The notes: generated by a model from the letters alone, not told the origin. Shown: positions 15,881 through 24,559, counted from the stretch's first letter. The stretch: DNA of 64,000 nucleotides from an uncultured Lachnospiraceae bacterium (GCA_947305245.1 CAMZDG010000002.1:62001-126000); one strand, 5' to 3'. Numbers and translations are program-made.

Positions 15881-17173
15881 TTACTTATAATAATCAAAGG
15901 AAAGTCCATAGAGTCTAACGGTATCGCCGTCCTTGATGCCAAGCGCCTCCAGCTCATCTAAAATTCCATTCTCCTTCAGGAAATTCTGGAAGAATTGGAA
16001 GCCTTTTTCGCTCTCAAGATTGGTATACCCAAGCATCTTCTCGATGCGGGGACCTTCCACAACATATTCATCCTCCACGGGATCATAGGTTACGGTATGA
16101 GGCAGATCCTTGATCTCCGAAAGCTTCTCGGGATAATACTCGCGCTCGAATACCGTTGTTTCCTCGCCGATCCCTTCAAGCATCTGGCTCACCTCATACA
16201 GAAGCTCTTCTAGACCCTCGCCGCTCACGGCGGAAATCGGGAACACCTTGATGCCCTTCGGCTCGAATTCATCCCGGATGCTCTTTAAGGCTTCTTCACG
16301 ATCAGCCTCATAAATGGCATCCATTTTATTGGCAGCGATCACCTGCGGTCTGGAAGCGATCTCGGGATTATAAGCCTCCAGTTCCTTATTGATCGCATAG
16401 ATGTCTGAAATAGGATCTCTTCCTTCCGTACCAGCCGCATCCACGACGTGAATGATCACCTTGGTACGTTCAATGTGACGCAGGAATTCATGTCCAAGTC
16501 CAACGCCCTCGGAAGCGCCCTCAATCAGACCGGGAATGTCAGCGATCACAAAGCCTTTCGTCCCCTCCAGGTCAACCACGCCAAGATTAGGATTCAATGT
16601 CGTGAAATGGTAATTCGCGATCTTCGGTCTTGCATTGGTCACTCGGGAAAGTAAGGTGGACTTTCCGACATTCGGGAAACCAACGAGACCAACGTCAGCG
16701 ATCACCTTAAGCTCCAACGTCAGTTCCAGCTCCTGTGCCGGCTGTCCGGGCTGCGCATATTTCGGCGCCTGCATGGTAGGGGTTGCATAATGCTGATTGC
16801 CATTACCGCCTCTTCCGCCTTTTAGCAGAACTACCTTCTGATTTTCACCGGACATGTCTATGATCACCTGATCACTCTGGGCTTCCTTGATCACGGTACC
16901 TTCCGGAACCTTGATCACAATGTCCTCTCCGTCTTTGCCGCGGCAATTTTTCTTGCCGCCCTCCTGGCCGTCTCCGGCCTTATATTTTCTCACGTGTCTG
17001 AAGTCGATCAAGGTGTTTAATCCCTTGTCGACCTGAAAGATCACGTCTCCGCCTGTTCCGCCGTCTCCGCCGTCAGGTCCTCCGTCCGGCACGAACTTTT
17101 CCCTTCGAAAACTTACGTGTCCGTCCCCGCCTTTTCCGCTTCGAACGATGATCCTTGCTCTGTCTACAAACAT
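15881..17173 (-). CDS. obgE: GTPase ObgE/CgtA
   Basis: A 430-residue GTPase needed for 50S assembly and the stress response. It has the glycine-rich Obg fold (about 1-158, with SGKGGDGHVSFRREKF and GGDGGTGGDV), a G domain with G1 GFPNVGKST, G3 DIPGL and G4 NKMD, and a C-terminal OCT domain of about 70 residues. ATG 17173 follows AAAGGAG by 8 bases; a frame reaching 17191 lacks a ribosome site. A terminator-like hairpin lies between rpmA and this gene, so obgE may receive only read-through from the L21/L27 promoter. Confidence 0.96.
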   Translation of the reverse strand: MFVDRARIIVRSGKGGDGHVSFRREKFVPDGGPDGGDGGTGGDVIFQVDKGLNTLIDFRHVRKYKAGDGQEGGKKNCRGKDGEDIVIKVPEGTVIKEAQSDQVIIDMSGENQKVVLLKGGRGGNGNQHYATPTMQAPKYAQPGQPAQELELTLELKVIADVGLVGFPNVGKSTLLSRVTNARPKIANYHFTTLNPNLGVVDLEGTKGFVIADIPGLIEGASEGVGLGHEFLRHIERTKVIIHVVDAAGTEGRDPISDIYAINKELEAYNPEIASRPQVIAANKMDAIYEADREEALKSIRDEFEPKGIKVFPISAVSGEGLEELLYEVSQMLEGIGEETTVFEREYYPEKLSEIKDLPHTVTYDPVEDEYVVEGPRIEKMLGYTNLESEKGFQFFQNFLKENGILDELEALGIKDGDTVRLYGLSFDYYK

Positions 17174-17199
17174 GGCGGTCACTCCTTTCAAAATTCAAG

Positions 17200-17235
17200 A
17201 AAAAAGGGGCTCCAAACTTTACGGTTTGAAGCCCG
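17200..17235 (-). terminator. terminator or attenuator after rpmA
   Basis: On the minus strand, GGGCTTCAAAC and GTTTGGAGCCC form an 11-bp stem with one wobble, followed by a run of six T (17205-17200). It lies between rpmA and obgE and would partly separate ribosomal-protein expression from obgE. Confidence 0.8.
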
Positions 17236-17246
17236 GGAAAATCTTT

Positions 17247-17534
17247 TTACTGCTCCTCCTTGGGATAAACGGAAGCCTGCTTCTTGTCGCGGCCCTTTCT
17301 CTCAAAACGAAGAACTCCGTCTACCAAAGCATACAGGGTATCGTCACCGCCAATCCCTACGTTCACGCCGGGATGGATCTTCGTCCCACGCTGCTTGTAG
17401 AGAATGTTTCCGGCCTTAACGAACTGTCCGTCTGCTCTCTTCGCACCTAATCTCTTGGACTCGGAATCTCTGCCGTTCTTGGTAGAGCCCACGCCCTTTT
17501 TATGAGCGAACAATTGAAGGTTTATTCTCAACAT
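17247..17534 (-). CDS. rpmA: 50S ribosomal protein L27 with cleavable N terminus
   Basis: A 95-residue L27. It begins [18 protein letters not shown]: the first nine residues up to LQLF match the Firmicute leader peptide that the protease Prp removes to expose the peptidyl-transferase-proximal N terminus; the protease gene is directly upstream. The core motif ([22 protein letters not shown]) is conserved. The ribosome site GAGGAGGTG is built from the last codons of prp (Glu-Glu-Val), so translation of the pair is tightly linked. A frame open to 17618 overlaps prp and was rejected. Confidence 0.97.
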   Translation of the reverse strand: MLRINLQLFAHKKGVGSTKNGRDSESKRLGAKRADGQFVKAGNILYKQRGTKIHPGVNVGIGGDDTLYALVDGVLRFERKGRDKKQASVYPKEEQ

Positions 17535-17538
17535 GGTT

Positions 17539-17871
17539 TTACACCTCCTCAAACTTAATTTGTAAATACTTCTGCCCATATTCCTTCGAAAGGGATTCCA
17601 GGGAATACACCATGGCATCCATCAGAAATATGGATTTTTCCTGCAGGTCTGACAAAATCTCGCATTTTAGAAATCCTGTACTCTCCTCCGTGCGATACTT
17701 AAGCTTCTCTCCCGCTAACTGCTCCAATGCATTGATGGTGCAGATCGTGAGGGTTGAGATCGCGGCACAAAGAATGTCTTTTTCCTGCGATTTCGCAAAT
17801 CCCGCATGTCCCATACAGTAAAAGCCCTGATAGGAACCGTTTTTTGTCTTTTGAATTACGATCGTTGTCAT
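17539..17871 (-). CDS. prp: ribosomal-processing cysteine protease Prp
   Basis: A 110-residue protein. The catalytic His is in MGHAGFAK (about residue 21) and the catalytic Cys in DILCAAIS (about 34), followed by a long amphipathic helix ([16 protein letters not shown]). It cleaves the N-terminal extension of L27, whose gene follows after 4 bases. Its ATG comes one base after the rplU stop (TAATATG) with no good Shine-Dalgarno of its own, so it probably depends on coupling to rplU. Confidence 0.93.
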   Translation of the reverse strand: MTTIVIQKTKNGSYQGFYCMGHAGFAKSQEKDILCAAISTLTICTINALEQLAGEKLKYRTEESTGFLKCEILSDLQEKSIFLMDAMVYSLESLSKEYGQKYLQIKFEEV

Positions 17872-17872
17872 A

Positions 17873-18178
17873 TTACAGATTGATCTTATCGATCTTTACC
17901 TGGGTAAAGTACTGTCTGTGACCATTCTTCTTATGATATCCGGTTTTTCTCTTGTACTTGTATACAATAACCTTACGATATCTGCCCTGCTCCATAACGG
18001 TAGCGGATACGGTTGCATTAGCAACTGCGTCGCCAACCTTCAGGGTATCATCACTAACTGCAATTACCTGGTCAAAAGTAACAGTATTGCCAGCTTCTGC
18101 GTCGAGCTTCTCAACCTTGATCACGTCTCCCTCAGAAACCTTGTACTGCTTACCACCCGTTGCAATGATTGCGTACAT
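17873..18178 (-). CDS. rplU: 50S ribosomal protein L21
   Basis: A 101-residue L21 beginning MYAIIATGGKQYKVSEGD, with the C-terminal signature KRKTGYHKKNGHRQYFTQVKI. First gene of the rplU-prp-rpmA unit, behind a strong promoter and a structured leader. Ribosome site AAGGAGG. Confidence 0.98.
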   Translation of the reverse strand: MYAIIATGGKQYKVSEGDVIKVEKLDAEAGNTVTFDQVIAVSDDTLKVGDAVANATVSATVMEQGRYRKVIVYKYKRKTGYHKKNGHRQYFTQVKIDKINL

Positions 18179-18183
18179 AAATA

Positions 18184-18257
18184 AGGCACCTCCTTACGCT
18201 AAAACTCGCTAACTTTGGTGGCGTTAACACGCACTTCTACCTAGTTATGCGGCATAC
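18184..18257 (-). promoter_or_regulatory. probable L21 leader (autoregulatory 5' UTR)
   Basis: The roughly 75-base untranslated leader of rplU contains a hairpin GCGT-gtta-ACGC, conserved-looking GTTAGCGAG and TTTTAGCG segments, and ends in AAGGAGGTG. In many Firmicutes this position carries the L21 leader RNA, thought to bind L21 as feedback. The assignment rests on position and structure; a covariance-model search would decide it. Confidence 0.5.
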
Positions 18258-18263
18258 TGAAGT

Positions 18264-18293
18264 ATCATAGCATAAGAGTGCCTTATATGTCAA
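18264..18293 (-). promoter_or_regulatory. strong rplU promoter
   Basis: Minus strand TTGACA (18293-18288), 18-base spacer, TATGAT (18269-18264). About 85 bases upstream of the rplU start codon. Confidence 0.75.
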
Positions 18294-18355
18294 GAAATTT
18301 CTTTATTTTATATTTCCAATGGCTTAGAACGCTTCAACCGATTTTATCACACGGG

Positions 18356-19003
18356 TCAAGCTTTCTCAACTTCCTTTTCGGCCAATCTTTTTTCAAAATC
18401 TTCCACGTATTGGATGATCAGCTTCACAGTGCCGTCCACGCCGAGCACGCTGCTGTTGATGCAAAGGTCATAGCTGTCTGCGCGTCCCCACTTCTTTGAG
18501 GAATAATAATTATAATAGCTCTGACGTTGCTTATCCTTTTTGTTGATCATCTCCTGCGCCTTATACTCGCTAAGCTGATACTTCTCCATCACGCGCTTCG
18601 TGCGAGTCTCCTCGTCGGCATAAATGAAAAGATGGATGCAATTCTCATAATCTGCAAGCGCATAATCCGCGCAGCGTCCTACGATCACGCAGGGACCTTC
18701 ATCCGCGATCTTCTTGATCGTGTCAAACTGTGCCAGGAAAACCTTATGGCTGATAGGCATGTCGACAAAGGATGACGCATTATACCCAAAGGAATACGTA
18801 TCCATCACCAAATTATACAAAAAGGAATTGGTGGGACGCTCGTCATGATTCTGGATCATCTCCTCGCAAAATCCACTTTCCTTTGCAGCCCTGGTAAGGA
18901 GCTCTTTGTCATAGCACTTGATCCCAAAATACTCTGCAACCTTTTCCCCAATTTCTCTGCCTGCGGAACCAAACTGTCTTCCAATCGTGATCACTGTATT
19001 CAT
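18356..19003 (-). CDS. cytidylate kinase-like family protein
   Basis: A 215-residue P-loop kinase beginning MNTVITIGRQFGSAGREIGE; the GRQFGSAGREIG segment replaces the canonical GxxGxGKS loop and defines the cytidylate-kinase-like group that is abundant in Clostridia. KCYDKELL and VIVGRCADYAL are also typical. The substrate is not known and it need not be CMP. ATG 19003 follows GGGGAGG; a frame open to 19045 was rejected because it lies upstream of that site. Its promoter region has a spaced 9-bp repeat. Confidence 0.8.
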   Translation of the reverse strand: MNTVITIGRQFGSAGREIGEKVAEYFGIKCYDKELLTRAAKESGFCEEMIQNHDERPTNSFLYNLVMDTYSFGYNASSFVDMPISHKVFLAQFDTIKKIADEGPCVIVGRCADYALADYENCIHLFIYADEETRTKRVMEKYQLSEYKAQEMINKKDKQRQSYYNYYSSKKWGRADSYDLCINSSVLGVDGTVKLIIQYVEDFEKRLAEKEVEKA

Positions 19004-19040
19004 AAGCAAGCACCTCCCCAAATTATGCCAACTTCCAAGC

Positions 19041-19069
19041 ATCACTTTATTGATTGAATAATCACTTTA
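19041..19069. repeat. spaced 9-bp direct repeat below the kinase-like gene promoter
   Basis: ATCACTTTA occurs at 19041-19049 and again at 19061-19069, exactly 20 bases apart (about two helical turns). The second copy abuts the -10 element at 19070-19075. This is the geometry of a tandem operator; the regulator is unknown. Confidence 0.55.
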
Positions 19070-19098
19070 ATTATATTCAATTTTGCACAAATTAACAA
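19070..19098 (-). promoter_or_regulatory. promoter of the cytidylate kinase-like gene
   Basis: Minus strand TTGTTA (19098-19093), 17-base spacer, perfect TATAAT (19075-19070); the leader is about 60 bases. Confidence 0.7.
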
Positions 19099-19119
19099 GT
19101 CTTTTTCAAAATTCTTTGG

Positions 19120-20040
19120 TTATTTTTTCGCGTTTAGGCGAAGCTTGATCAATAGATCCTGAAAGTATTCCGGCAGCTCACTTTTCACTTCGATCCATTC
19201 CCCCGAAATGGGATGTTGAAAGCCTAAAACGCCTGCATGCAGGATCTGTCCAAGTCCTTTATAATCCTGCTGACCATATACCAGATCGCCAAGGATGGGA
19301 TGTCCAATGCTCGCAAGATGCACGCGGATCTGATGCGTTCTGCCAGTCTCCAGGGTGCATTCAAGAAATGTGTATTTCTGAAATCGCTCCAGGACCTTAT
19401 AATGTGTCACCGCTCTTTTTCCGTTTTCCGTCACGCACATTTTCTTACGATCCACGGGATGCCTTCCAATGGGCCTGTCAATCGTGCCTTCCTCTTCTTT
19501 TATGATCCCGCAACAGATGCAATAATATTTTCTTGTGATGGAATGAACCTGAAATTGCTCCGCCAGTCCCTTATGCGACATATCATTCTTACAGACCACC
19601 AGGGAACCGCTCGTGTCCTTATCGATCCGATGGACGATGCCTGGTCTTAGCACGCCGTTGATCCCGGAAAGCTTTCCCTTACAGTGCCATGCCAGTGCAT
19701 TGACCAAGGTCCCTTCCAAGTGGCCGGCGGCAGGATGTACCACCATGCCCTTGGGTTTATCCACGATCAAAAGATCCTCGTCCTCATAAAGAATGGAAAG
19801 GGGAATATTCTCTTCCTTGATCTCTAGTTCGATCGGATCTGAGAGCTCAAATGAAACAATGTCATCTGCCTTAACGCAGTAACTGCTCTTTTCCGTCTTT
19901 CCATTGACCGTCAGGGTCCCGTCCTTGATCATCTTCTGAATGCTTGACCGGGACAGTTTATCTCCCATCAGTTCGCTCACGCACTTATCTAAGCGAACCT
20001 CTTCATACTCCTGCGGTATCGTCAGCTCCATCTTTTCCAT
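19120..20040 (-). CDS. RluA/RluD family pseudouridine synthase
   Basis: A 306-residue protein: an N-terminal S4 RNA-binding domain (residues about 10-75, VRLDKCVSELMGDKLSRS), then the synthase fold with the catalytic-aspartate motif HRIDKDTSG and the later RTHQIRVHLASIGHPILGD. It converts uridines to pseudouridine in large-subunit rRNA or tRNA; RluD-type is the usual name for a gene next to lspA. ATG 20040 has AGAGGGGG upstream and overlaps the 3' end of lspA by 38 bp, so coupling is likely. Confidence 0.9.
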   Translation of the reverse strand: MEKMELTIPQEYEEVRLDKCVSELMGDKLSRSSIQKMIKDGTLTVNGKTEKSSYCVKADDIVSFELSDPIELEIKEENIPLSILYEDEDLLIVDKPKGMVVHPAAGHLEGTLVNALAWHCKGKLSGINGVLRPGIVHRIDKDTSGSLVVCKNDMSHKGLAEQFQVHSITRKYYCICCGIIKEEEGTIDRPIGRHPVDRKKMCVTENGKRAVTHYKVLERFQKYTFLECTLETGRTHQIRVHLASIGHPILGDLVYGQQDYKGLGQILHAGVLGFQHPISGEWIEVKSELPEYFQDLLIKLRLNAKK

Positions 20041-20569
20041 GAGGTTCCCCCTCTTTTTTCTTGGATTTCCAAAGGAATTGAAGCTCCTCTTCCTGATAGA
20101 CAAAGATCAGTAGGATCGCCATGGCAATGGTTGCGATGACGATATAACTGTCTGCAACGTTGAATACGGGAAAATGGATCAACGCAAACGAGAAAAAATC
20201 CACCACGTAGCCCAGGAAAAATCTGTCGATCATGTTGCCGATCCCGCCGGCAATAATGCCGGATGCAACGATATGAATTGGCAGGAATCTCTTTTCCGCC
20301 GGCGTCTTAATGAGGAGATATAGCATCACCGCCATAAACAGGACTCCAACGATCAAAAGAAAAACCTTTTTCCCCTGAAACATGCCAAATGCCGAACCTC
20401 GGTTTTCCAAATATTCCAGTTCAAAGATCCCACGAAGGATCACAAAGGCTTCCTGCCCCTTTAGCTTTCCTATGGCAAGCTGCTTGGTCCATTGATCCAA
20501 CAAGATAAGGAATGCCGCGATCGCAAGATCAGCGCAAAGCCAAATCGTCTTCTTATTCATCTTATTCAT
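20003..20569 (-). CDS. lspA: lipoprotein signal peptidase (SPase II)
   Basis: A 188-residue inner-membrane aspartic protease with four membrane segments. Motifs: LENRGSAFGMFQG, then GGIGNMIDRFFLGYVVDFF, with the two catalytic aspartates in NMIDR and VVDFF. It removes signal peptides from prolipoproteins. It starts within the stop of aroB (TGATG, one base shared). The C terminus is somewhat extended and acidic (GEPHGKDGADD). Confidence 0.95.
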   Translation of the reverse strand: MNKMNKKTIWLCADLAIAAFLILLDQWTKQLAIGKLKGQEAFVILRGIFELEYLENRGSAFGMFQGKKVFLLIVGVLFMAVMLYLLIKTPAEKRFLPIHIVASGIIAGGIGNMIDRFFLGYVVDFFSFALIHFPVFNVADSYIVIATIAMAILLIFVYQEEELQFLWKSKKKEGEPHGKDGADDTAGV

Positions 20570-21675
20570 CAGTCGTTCGCCTCTTCATCGAAATAGAGTT
20601 CCTGAATGGCGGCAAGGATCTCCTCGTCCGTCACGCTCGTGTCGATCACGGCCTTGCCGATCTTTTTCAGCAGGATAAAACGAATGAAATCTCCGTCCTT
20701 TTTCTTGTCCGATTTGGTCAGCCGAAGCACCTCGTTCGGATCGATCCCCTCCACGCTGATGGGAAGATAAAAGGGCACGAACATGTCTCGGATCTCATAA
20801 TATTCTTCCATGGAAAGCATTTCCTTCTTCCATGAGATAAACGCAGCGGCAACGATGCCAAGCGCCACGCACTCGCCGTGATACAATTCAAAATTCTTAG
20901 CCTTTTCGATGGCATGCCCGATGGTATGGCCCAGATTTAAGAGTGCCCTGTCGCCCTGCTCCGTGGGATCCTTTTCTACGACGAGCTTTTTCACGATGCA
21001 GCTTTTCATCAGCATCTCAGAAAGCACGTCCAAATCCCTCTCACAGATTTCATACATATTCTCGATCAGCCACTCATAGAACTCGGAATCCTTGATGATC
21101 CCGTGCTTCATGATCTCCGCAAAGCCGGCAAAGAACTGCCTGTCATCCAATGTCTTTAAGGTCTCAAAATTCATGTAGACAAGTCTTGGCATCTTAAAGG
21201 CGCCGACCATATTTTTATAACCGTCGAAATCCACGCCCGTTTTCCCGCCGATGGAGCTGTCTGCCTGTGCGAGAAGCGTCGTGGGGATCTGAATGAAGTC
21301 AATGCCTCTGAGATAGGTTGCCGCAACAAAGCCCGTAAGATCACCGGTCACGCCGCCGCCAAGGGCAAGAAGCACGTCCTTCCTGTCAAAGCCCTCGCCG
21401 ATCAAAAAACGATACGCATCCTTTACGACCTCCAGATTCTTATGCTCCTCTCCTGCAGGGAACACGAACTTTACCGCCTTTTTGCACACGGAAGAGATTT
21501 TTTCGAGAAGCGCGTCACCATAAATCGCATCCACGTTACTGTCGGTGCAAATGCAAAGCTTTCGCTCGCCAAGCTCCATCTCTTTCAATTCTTCGATCAA
21601 ATCCTCCCAGCCAACGGAAAATACGATGTCATAGCAGGGTTTTTTGTTTAAGGTTACGTTCAAACGCTGTGCCAA
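20569..21675 (-). CDS. aroB: 3-dehydroquinate synthase
   Basis: A 368-residue enzyme of the shikimate pathway that converts DAHP to 3-dehydroquinate using NAD and zinc. The signature GGGVTGDLTGFVAATYLRG and the zinc-site helices (LNLGHTIGHAIE, YHGECVALG) are visible. The start is the TTG at 21675: GGAGG (21684-21688) stands 8 bases upstream. An earlier in-frame TTG (21690) lies on top of that ribosome site. It interrupts the usual sepF-lspA neighbourhood. Confidence 0.93.
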   Translation of the reverse strand: MAQRLNVTLNKKPCYDIVFSVGWEDLIEELKEMELGERKLCICTDSNVDAIYGDALLEKISSVCKKAVKFVFPAGEEHKNLEVVKDAYRFLIGEGFDRKDVLLALGGGVTGDLTGFVAATYLRGIDFIQIPTTLLAQADSSIGGKTGVDFDGYKNMVGAFKMPRLVYMNFETLKTLDDRQFFAGFAEIMKHGIIKDSEFYEWLIENMYEICERDLDVLSEMLMKSCIVKKLVVEKDPTEQGDRALLNLGHTIGHAIEKAKNFELYHGECVALGIVAAAFISWKKEMLSMEEYYEIRDMFVPFYLPISVEGIDPNEVLRLTKSDKKKDGDFIRFILLKKIGKAVIDTSVTDEEILAAIQELYFDEEAND

Positions 21676-21720
21676 GTCTTTATCCTCCAAGTCAGTCCCG
21701 TGAAATATGATTCATAATAC

Positions 21721-21753
21721 AAGAAAAGCCTCCCGCAGATGCGGCGGGAAGCT
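21721..21753 (-). terminator. terminator after sepF
   Basis: Minus strand AGCTTCCCGC (21753-21744) and GCGGGAGGCT (21736-21727) form a 10-bp stem with one G-U pair, followed by TTTTCTT. Confidence 0.8.
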
Positions 21754-21783
21754 TTATTCTTTATTTTAGTAATAGATAGGCGC

Positions 21784-22329
21784 TTACAGAACGGTATTCA
21801 GCGAGGAATCAAAGCCGCCTAAAATGTTCTGGAAATCTCCGGAAATGTCCACGCTTGCCGGCGTGATGATGAAAATATACATGGAGATCTTCTGCAGATT
21901 ACCGTCGATCGCATAGCAGGAACCGGAAGTGAAATCAAGGATTCTCTGTGCGATGTCAACGTCAAGTCCTTCCAGATTCATGACGATGGTTCTGTTCTTT
22001 AAGAGGGTTTCGGTGATCTCTCTTGCATCCTCAAAGCTGCTGGGCTTGATCACGCACACCTCCATGCCGCCGGTATTTCCTTTCTTTGCGCTGGAACGCA
22101 TGGGAGTTATCTTGTTCGGTGCGATCGCGGGACGGGAAACAGGTCTCCTTACGGGCGCGGGCGCCTCGTCCTCATAATCATCATCCGCAGGTGCTGCCTT
22201 CGAAGCAAAGGACTTCTTCGGTGCGGGAGCCTCATCAGCTTCCTCGTCATCTAAAAAGTCATTTTCATAATCATCATCCTCATTGTCGTTGAGCTTCATG
22301 TAGTTTAAGAACTTATCCATTACCCCCAT
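21784..22329 (-). CDS. sepF: cell division protein SepF
   Basis: A 181-residue protein. The N-terminal amphipathic membrane anchor (MDKFLNYMKL) is followed by an acidic, low-complexity linker rich in Asp, Glu, Ala and Pro (about 13-85). The SepF core follows (VCVIKPSSFEDAREITETLLKNRTIVMNLEGLD, then QRILDFTSGSCYAIDGNLQKIS). SepF bundles FtsZ filaments at the division septum. Ribosome site AAAGGAG 8 bases before the ATG; M4 at 22320 is an alternative start. It follows yggS, as in most Firmicutes. Confidence 0.95.
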   Translation of the reverse strand: MGVMDKFLNYMKLNDNEDDDYENDFLDDEEADEAPAPKKSFASKAAPADDDYEDEAPAPVRRPVSRPAIAPNKITPMRSSAKKGNTGGMEVCVIKPSSFEDAREITETLLKNRTIVMNLEGLDVDIAQRILDFTSGSCYAIDGNLQKISMYIFIITPASVDISGDFQNILGGFDSSLNTVL

Positions 22330-22371
22330 GACCCAATCTCCTTTACGTGATTAATTATTTTACCTTTCAAG

Positions 22372-23064
22372 TCAGATTTGATAGTTTCTCTCGCCAAAAA
22401 TTCCAGTACCAACTCTGACATAGGTTGCGCCTTCTTCAATCGCTACTTCATAGTCTCCCGTCATACCCATGGAGAGCACATTCATACAAATATTATCGAT
22501 GTTTTTGCGCGATATGTCAACAGCCAATTGTCTAAGTTTTGCAAAAATTTCTCTATTTTCTTCGGGATCATCGACATAGGGTGCAATGGTCATAAGTCCC
22601 TGCAGGGAAATGCCTGGTAATTTCGCGATCTGCTCGGCAAGAAGCGGCGCCTCGGCCACGGAAATGCCGAATTTCGTCTCCTCCTGTGCCACGTTCACTT
22701 CCATCAAAATCCTTACGGAAACGCCCTGCTTCACGGCTTCCTTACTGATCTCCTCCGCAAGCCTTAAGGAATCCACGCCGTGGATCATATAGACCTTGCC
22801 AACAATGTATTTTACTTTATTACGCTGCAGATGCCCGATCATGTGCCAACGCACGTCCTTCGGCATCTCCGGGATCTTCTCCGTCAGCTCCTGTACTTTG
22901 TTCTCGCCAAAGTCCCTTGCCCCTGCCTCATAGGCTTCCCTTAAGTCTTCCAGCGGCTTTGTCTTACTGACGGCGATCAGCGTGACTGCGCCTTCTTCTC
23001 TCCCAGCCCTTTGGCACGCTGCCTTTATCTTTCCCCTGACTTCTTCCAAATTCTCCCTGATCAT
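22372..23064 (-). CDS. yggS: YggS/PLPBP family pyridoxal phosphate homeostasis protein
   Basis: A 230-residue TIM-barrel PLP protein. The PLP lysine lies in LIAVSKTKP (about residue 34); other signatures are DFGENKVQEL, WHMIGHLQRNK and the C-terminal SMGMTGDYEVAI. It buffers pyridoxal phosphate; no enzymatic activity is known. It is located between the HlyD-like gene and sepF. Confidence 0.93.
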   Translation of the reverse strand: MIRENLEEVRGKIKAACQRAGREEGAVTLIAVSKTKPLEDLREAYEAGARDFGENKVQELTEKIPEMPKDVRWHMIGHLQRNKVKYIVGKVYMIHGVDSLRLAEEISKEAVKQGVSVRILMEVNVAQEETKFGISVAEAPLLAEQIAKLPGISLQGLMTIAPYVDDPEENREIFAKLRQLAVDISRKNIDNICMNVLSMGMTGDYEVAIEEGATYVRVGTGIFGERNYQI

Positions 23065-23106
23065 GTCAAAGCTTCTCCCAAAATCCCTTCCGCCGTTTGC
23101 GCGAGA

Positions 23107-24516
23107 TCACTTATTGATAAATTGCTGATCCTTCACGGAATCCGCATTGAGCACGATATAATCATATACCTTCAGCCCATATTCCGTATCAGATTTCACA
23201 ATGGCATATTCTTCATTCTGATAAAGGATGCTGATCTCTCTAAAATCCGCATAGCCTTTATTAATATTATACACTCCGATCAGGGTCGCGCGCTCTCTCA
23301 CCACGTCCGTCGCCTGATTGTCCAGCTGATGCAGGATGTCACCGGTATTTAGCATCGTCGCGTCCACAAAGTACTTCTTCGTCGCCTCGTCATAGCTATA
23401 GATGCCAACGGTGATGCGTTCCGTCGATATGGTACCGTCCTCGAGATAACACTGGCGGATCACGGTTCTCTTGCCCTTCTGTCCTTCGTCGATGAGATAC
23501 GGCTCCTCCAACAGGAAGAACTCCTTTTCAACGATCGCGGTCAGCGGGATCTTTAAGCCCGTCTCCTCTTCAAGGATCAGCTGCACTTCCACAAAACGAT
23601 CATGGATAAAGGTCACCATGGAATTGTTGAAGCTCAGTTTCAGGTAAGTGGCTCCGTCATTTCCATAAACCATCTTCACGTTCGCCCAGGACTCATATTG
23701 ATTCTTCTGGAATCGCACCTTGATGACGCCCTGTTCCTCCAAGGTCTTTGCGCGCTCCGCTTCCATCGGGATCACGACGTCCCAAAGCTCGCTCGTGCAA
23801 ATCTTATAGATCGGCGCTTCCTTCTCCACGACCTCATCGCCGATCACCTGTTTCTTTTCATAATTTTCCTTCTTGAAATCCTTCTCCGTCAGATCCTCGG
23901 GCTTCTTGTCCTCATAGCCGTCCGTCCAATAGGATACGATCCCCGTCGTGGGCGCATAGCAATAATTGATCACGTCATTACCGCTCAGCTCCTCCAGGTT
24001 CTTTAGGAAGTTCGCGTTAGAGATCTTTGCCACCGTATTTTTCAGGGAGCGCTTAAACTCATAGACGGACTCGAAATTCTTGTCATCAAAGCCATGTACG
24101 TAATTGATGATCTCACTTCGGAATTCCCGAAGCTCCTGATCAGACAGCTTGCTCTCCTCGAACTGACCGCTGCTTGCCTTTTCCAGGCGGCCCGTCTCGT
24201 CGACCGTATAGACCAGATCACCGACGGCAGTGCGCTCTCCGTCATAGATATAAAAGTTCACAAAACCGGCGGACGGATTGGTCACGATGGTCTCCTCCCG
24301 CAGCGCGATCCCGAGATACGTCGTGTCCACGGCAAGGGAACCTTCACGCACCTCATGCCTTTCAATGTGGCTGGTGTTAAAGAAGGTGATCACGTAGATC
24401 AGCATCTGTACAAAGATAAAGCCGATGATGATCAGCCCAATGTTCAGACGCGGAGTCGCCCCATTCCGAAACGGGATCACTTTATTCTGTTTTTCGAAAG
24501 ATCCACCCTTTGCCAA
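23107..24516 (-). CDS. HlyD-like membrane-anchored protein
   Basis: A 469-residue protein: a basic N terminus, one membrane segment (about residues 30-48), then a long extracytoplasmic part with a biotinyl-lipoyl-like beginning (EETIVTNPSAGFVNFYIYDGERTAVGDLVYTVD), helical middle and beta-rich end. This is the architecture of membrane-fusion (HlyD-type) adaptors, but no transporter gene is adjacent; it heads the yggS-sepF group. The TTG at 24516 follows GGAGGA by 6 bases. A frame open to 24591 would begin inside the terminator of the upstream gene and was rejected. Confidence 0.7.
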   Translation of the reverse strand: MAKGGSFEKQNKVIPFRNGATPRLNIGLIIIGFIFVQMLIYVITFFNTSHIERHEVREGSLAVDTTYLGIALREETIVTNPSAGFVNFYIYDGERTAVGDLVYTVDETGRLEKASSGQFEESKLSDQELREFRSEIINYVHGFDDKNFESVYEFKRSLKNTVAKISNANFLKNLEELSGNDVINYCYAPTTGIVSYWTDGYEDKKPEDLTEKDFKKENYEKKQVIGDEVVEKEAPIYKICTSELWDVVIPMEAERAKTLEEQGVIKVRFQKNQYESWANVKMVYGNDGATYLKLSFNNSMVTFIHDRFVEVQLILEEETGLKIPLTAIVEKEFFLLEEPYLIDEGQKGKRTVIRQCYLEDGTISTERITVGIYSYDEATKKYFVDATMLNTGDILHQLDNQATDVVRERATLIGVYNINKGYADFREISILYQNEEYAIVKSDTEYGLKVYDYIVLNADSVKDQQFINK

Positions 24517-24559
24517 AGAAACTTCCTCCACGCCAATGGTTTTCCGGTCCTGACTTATG

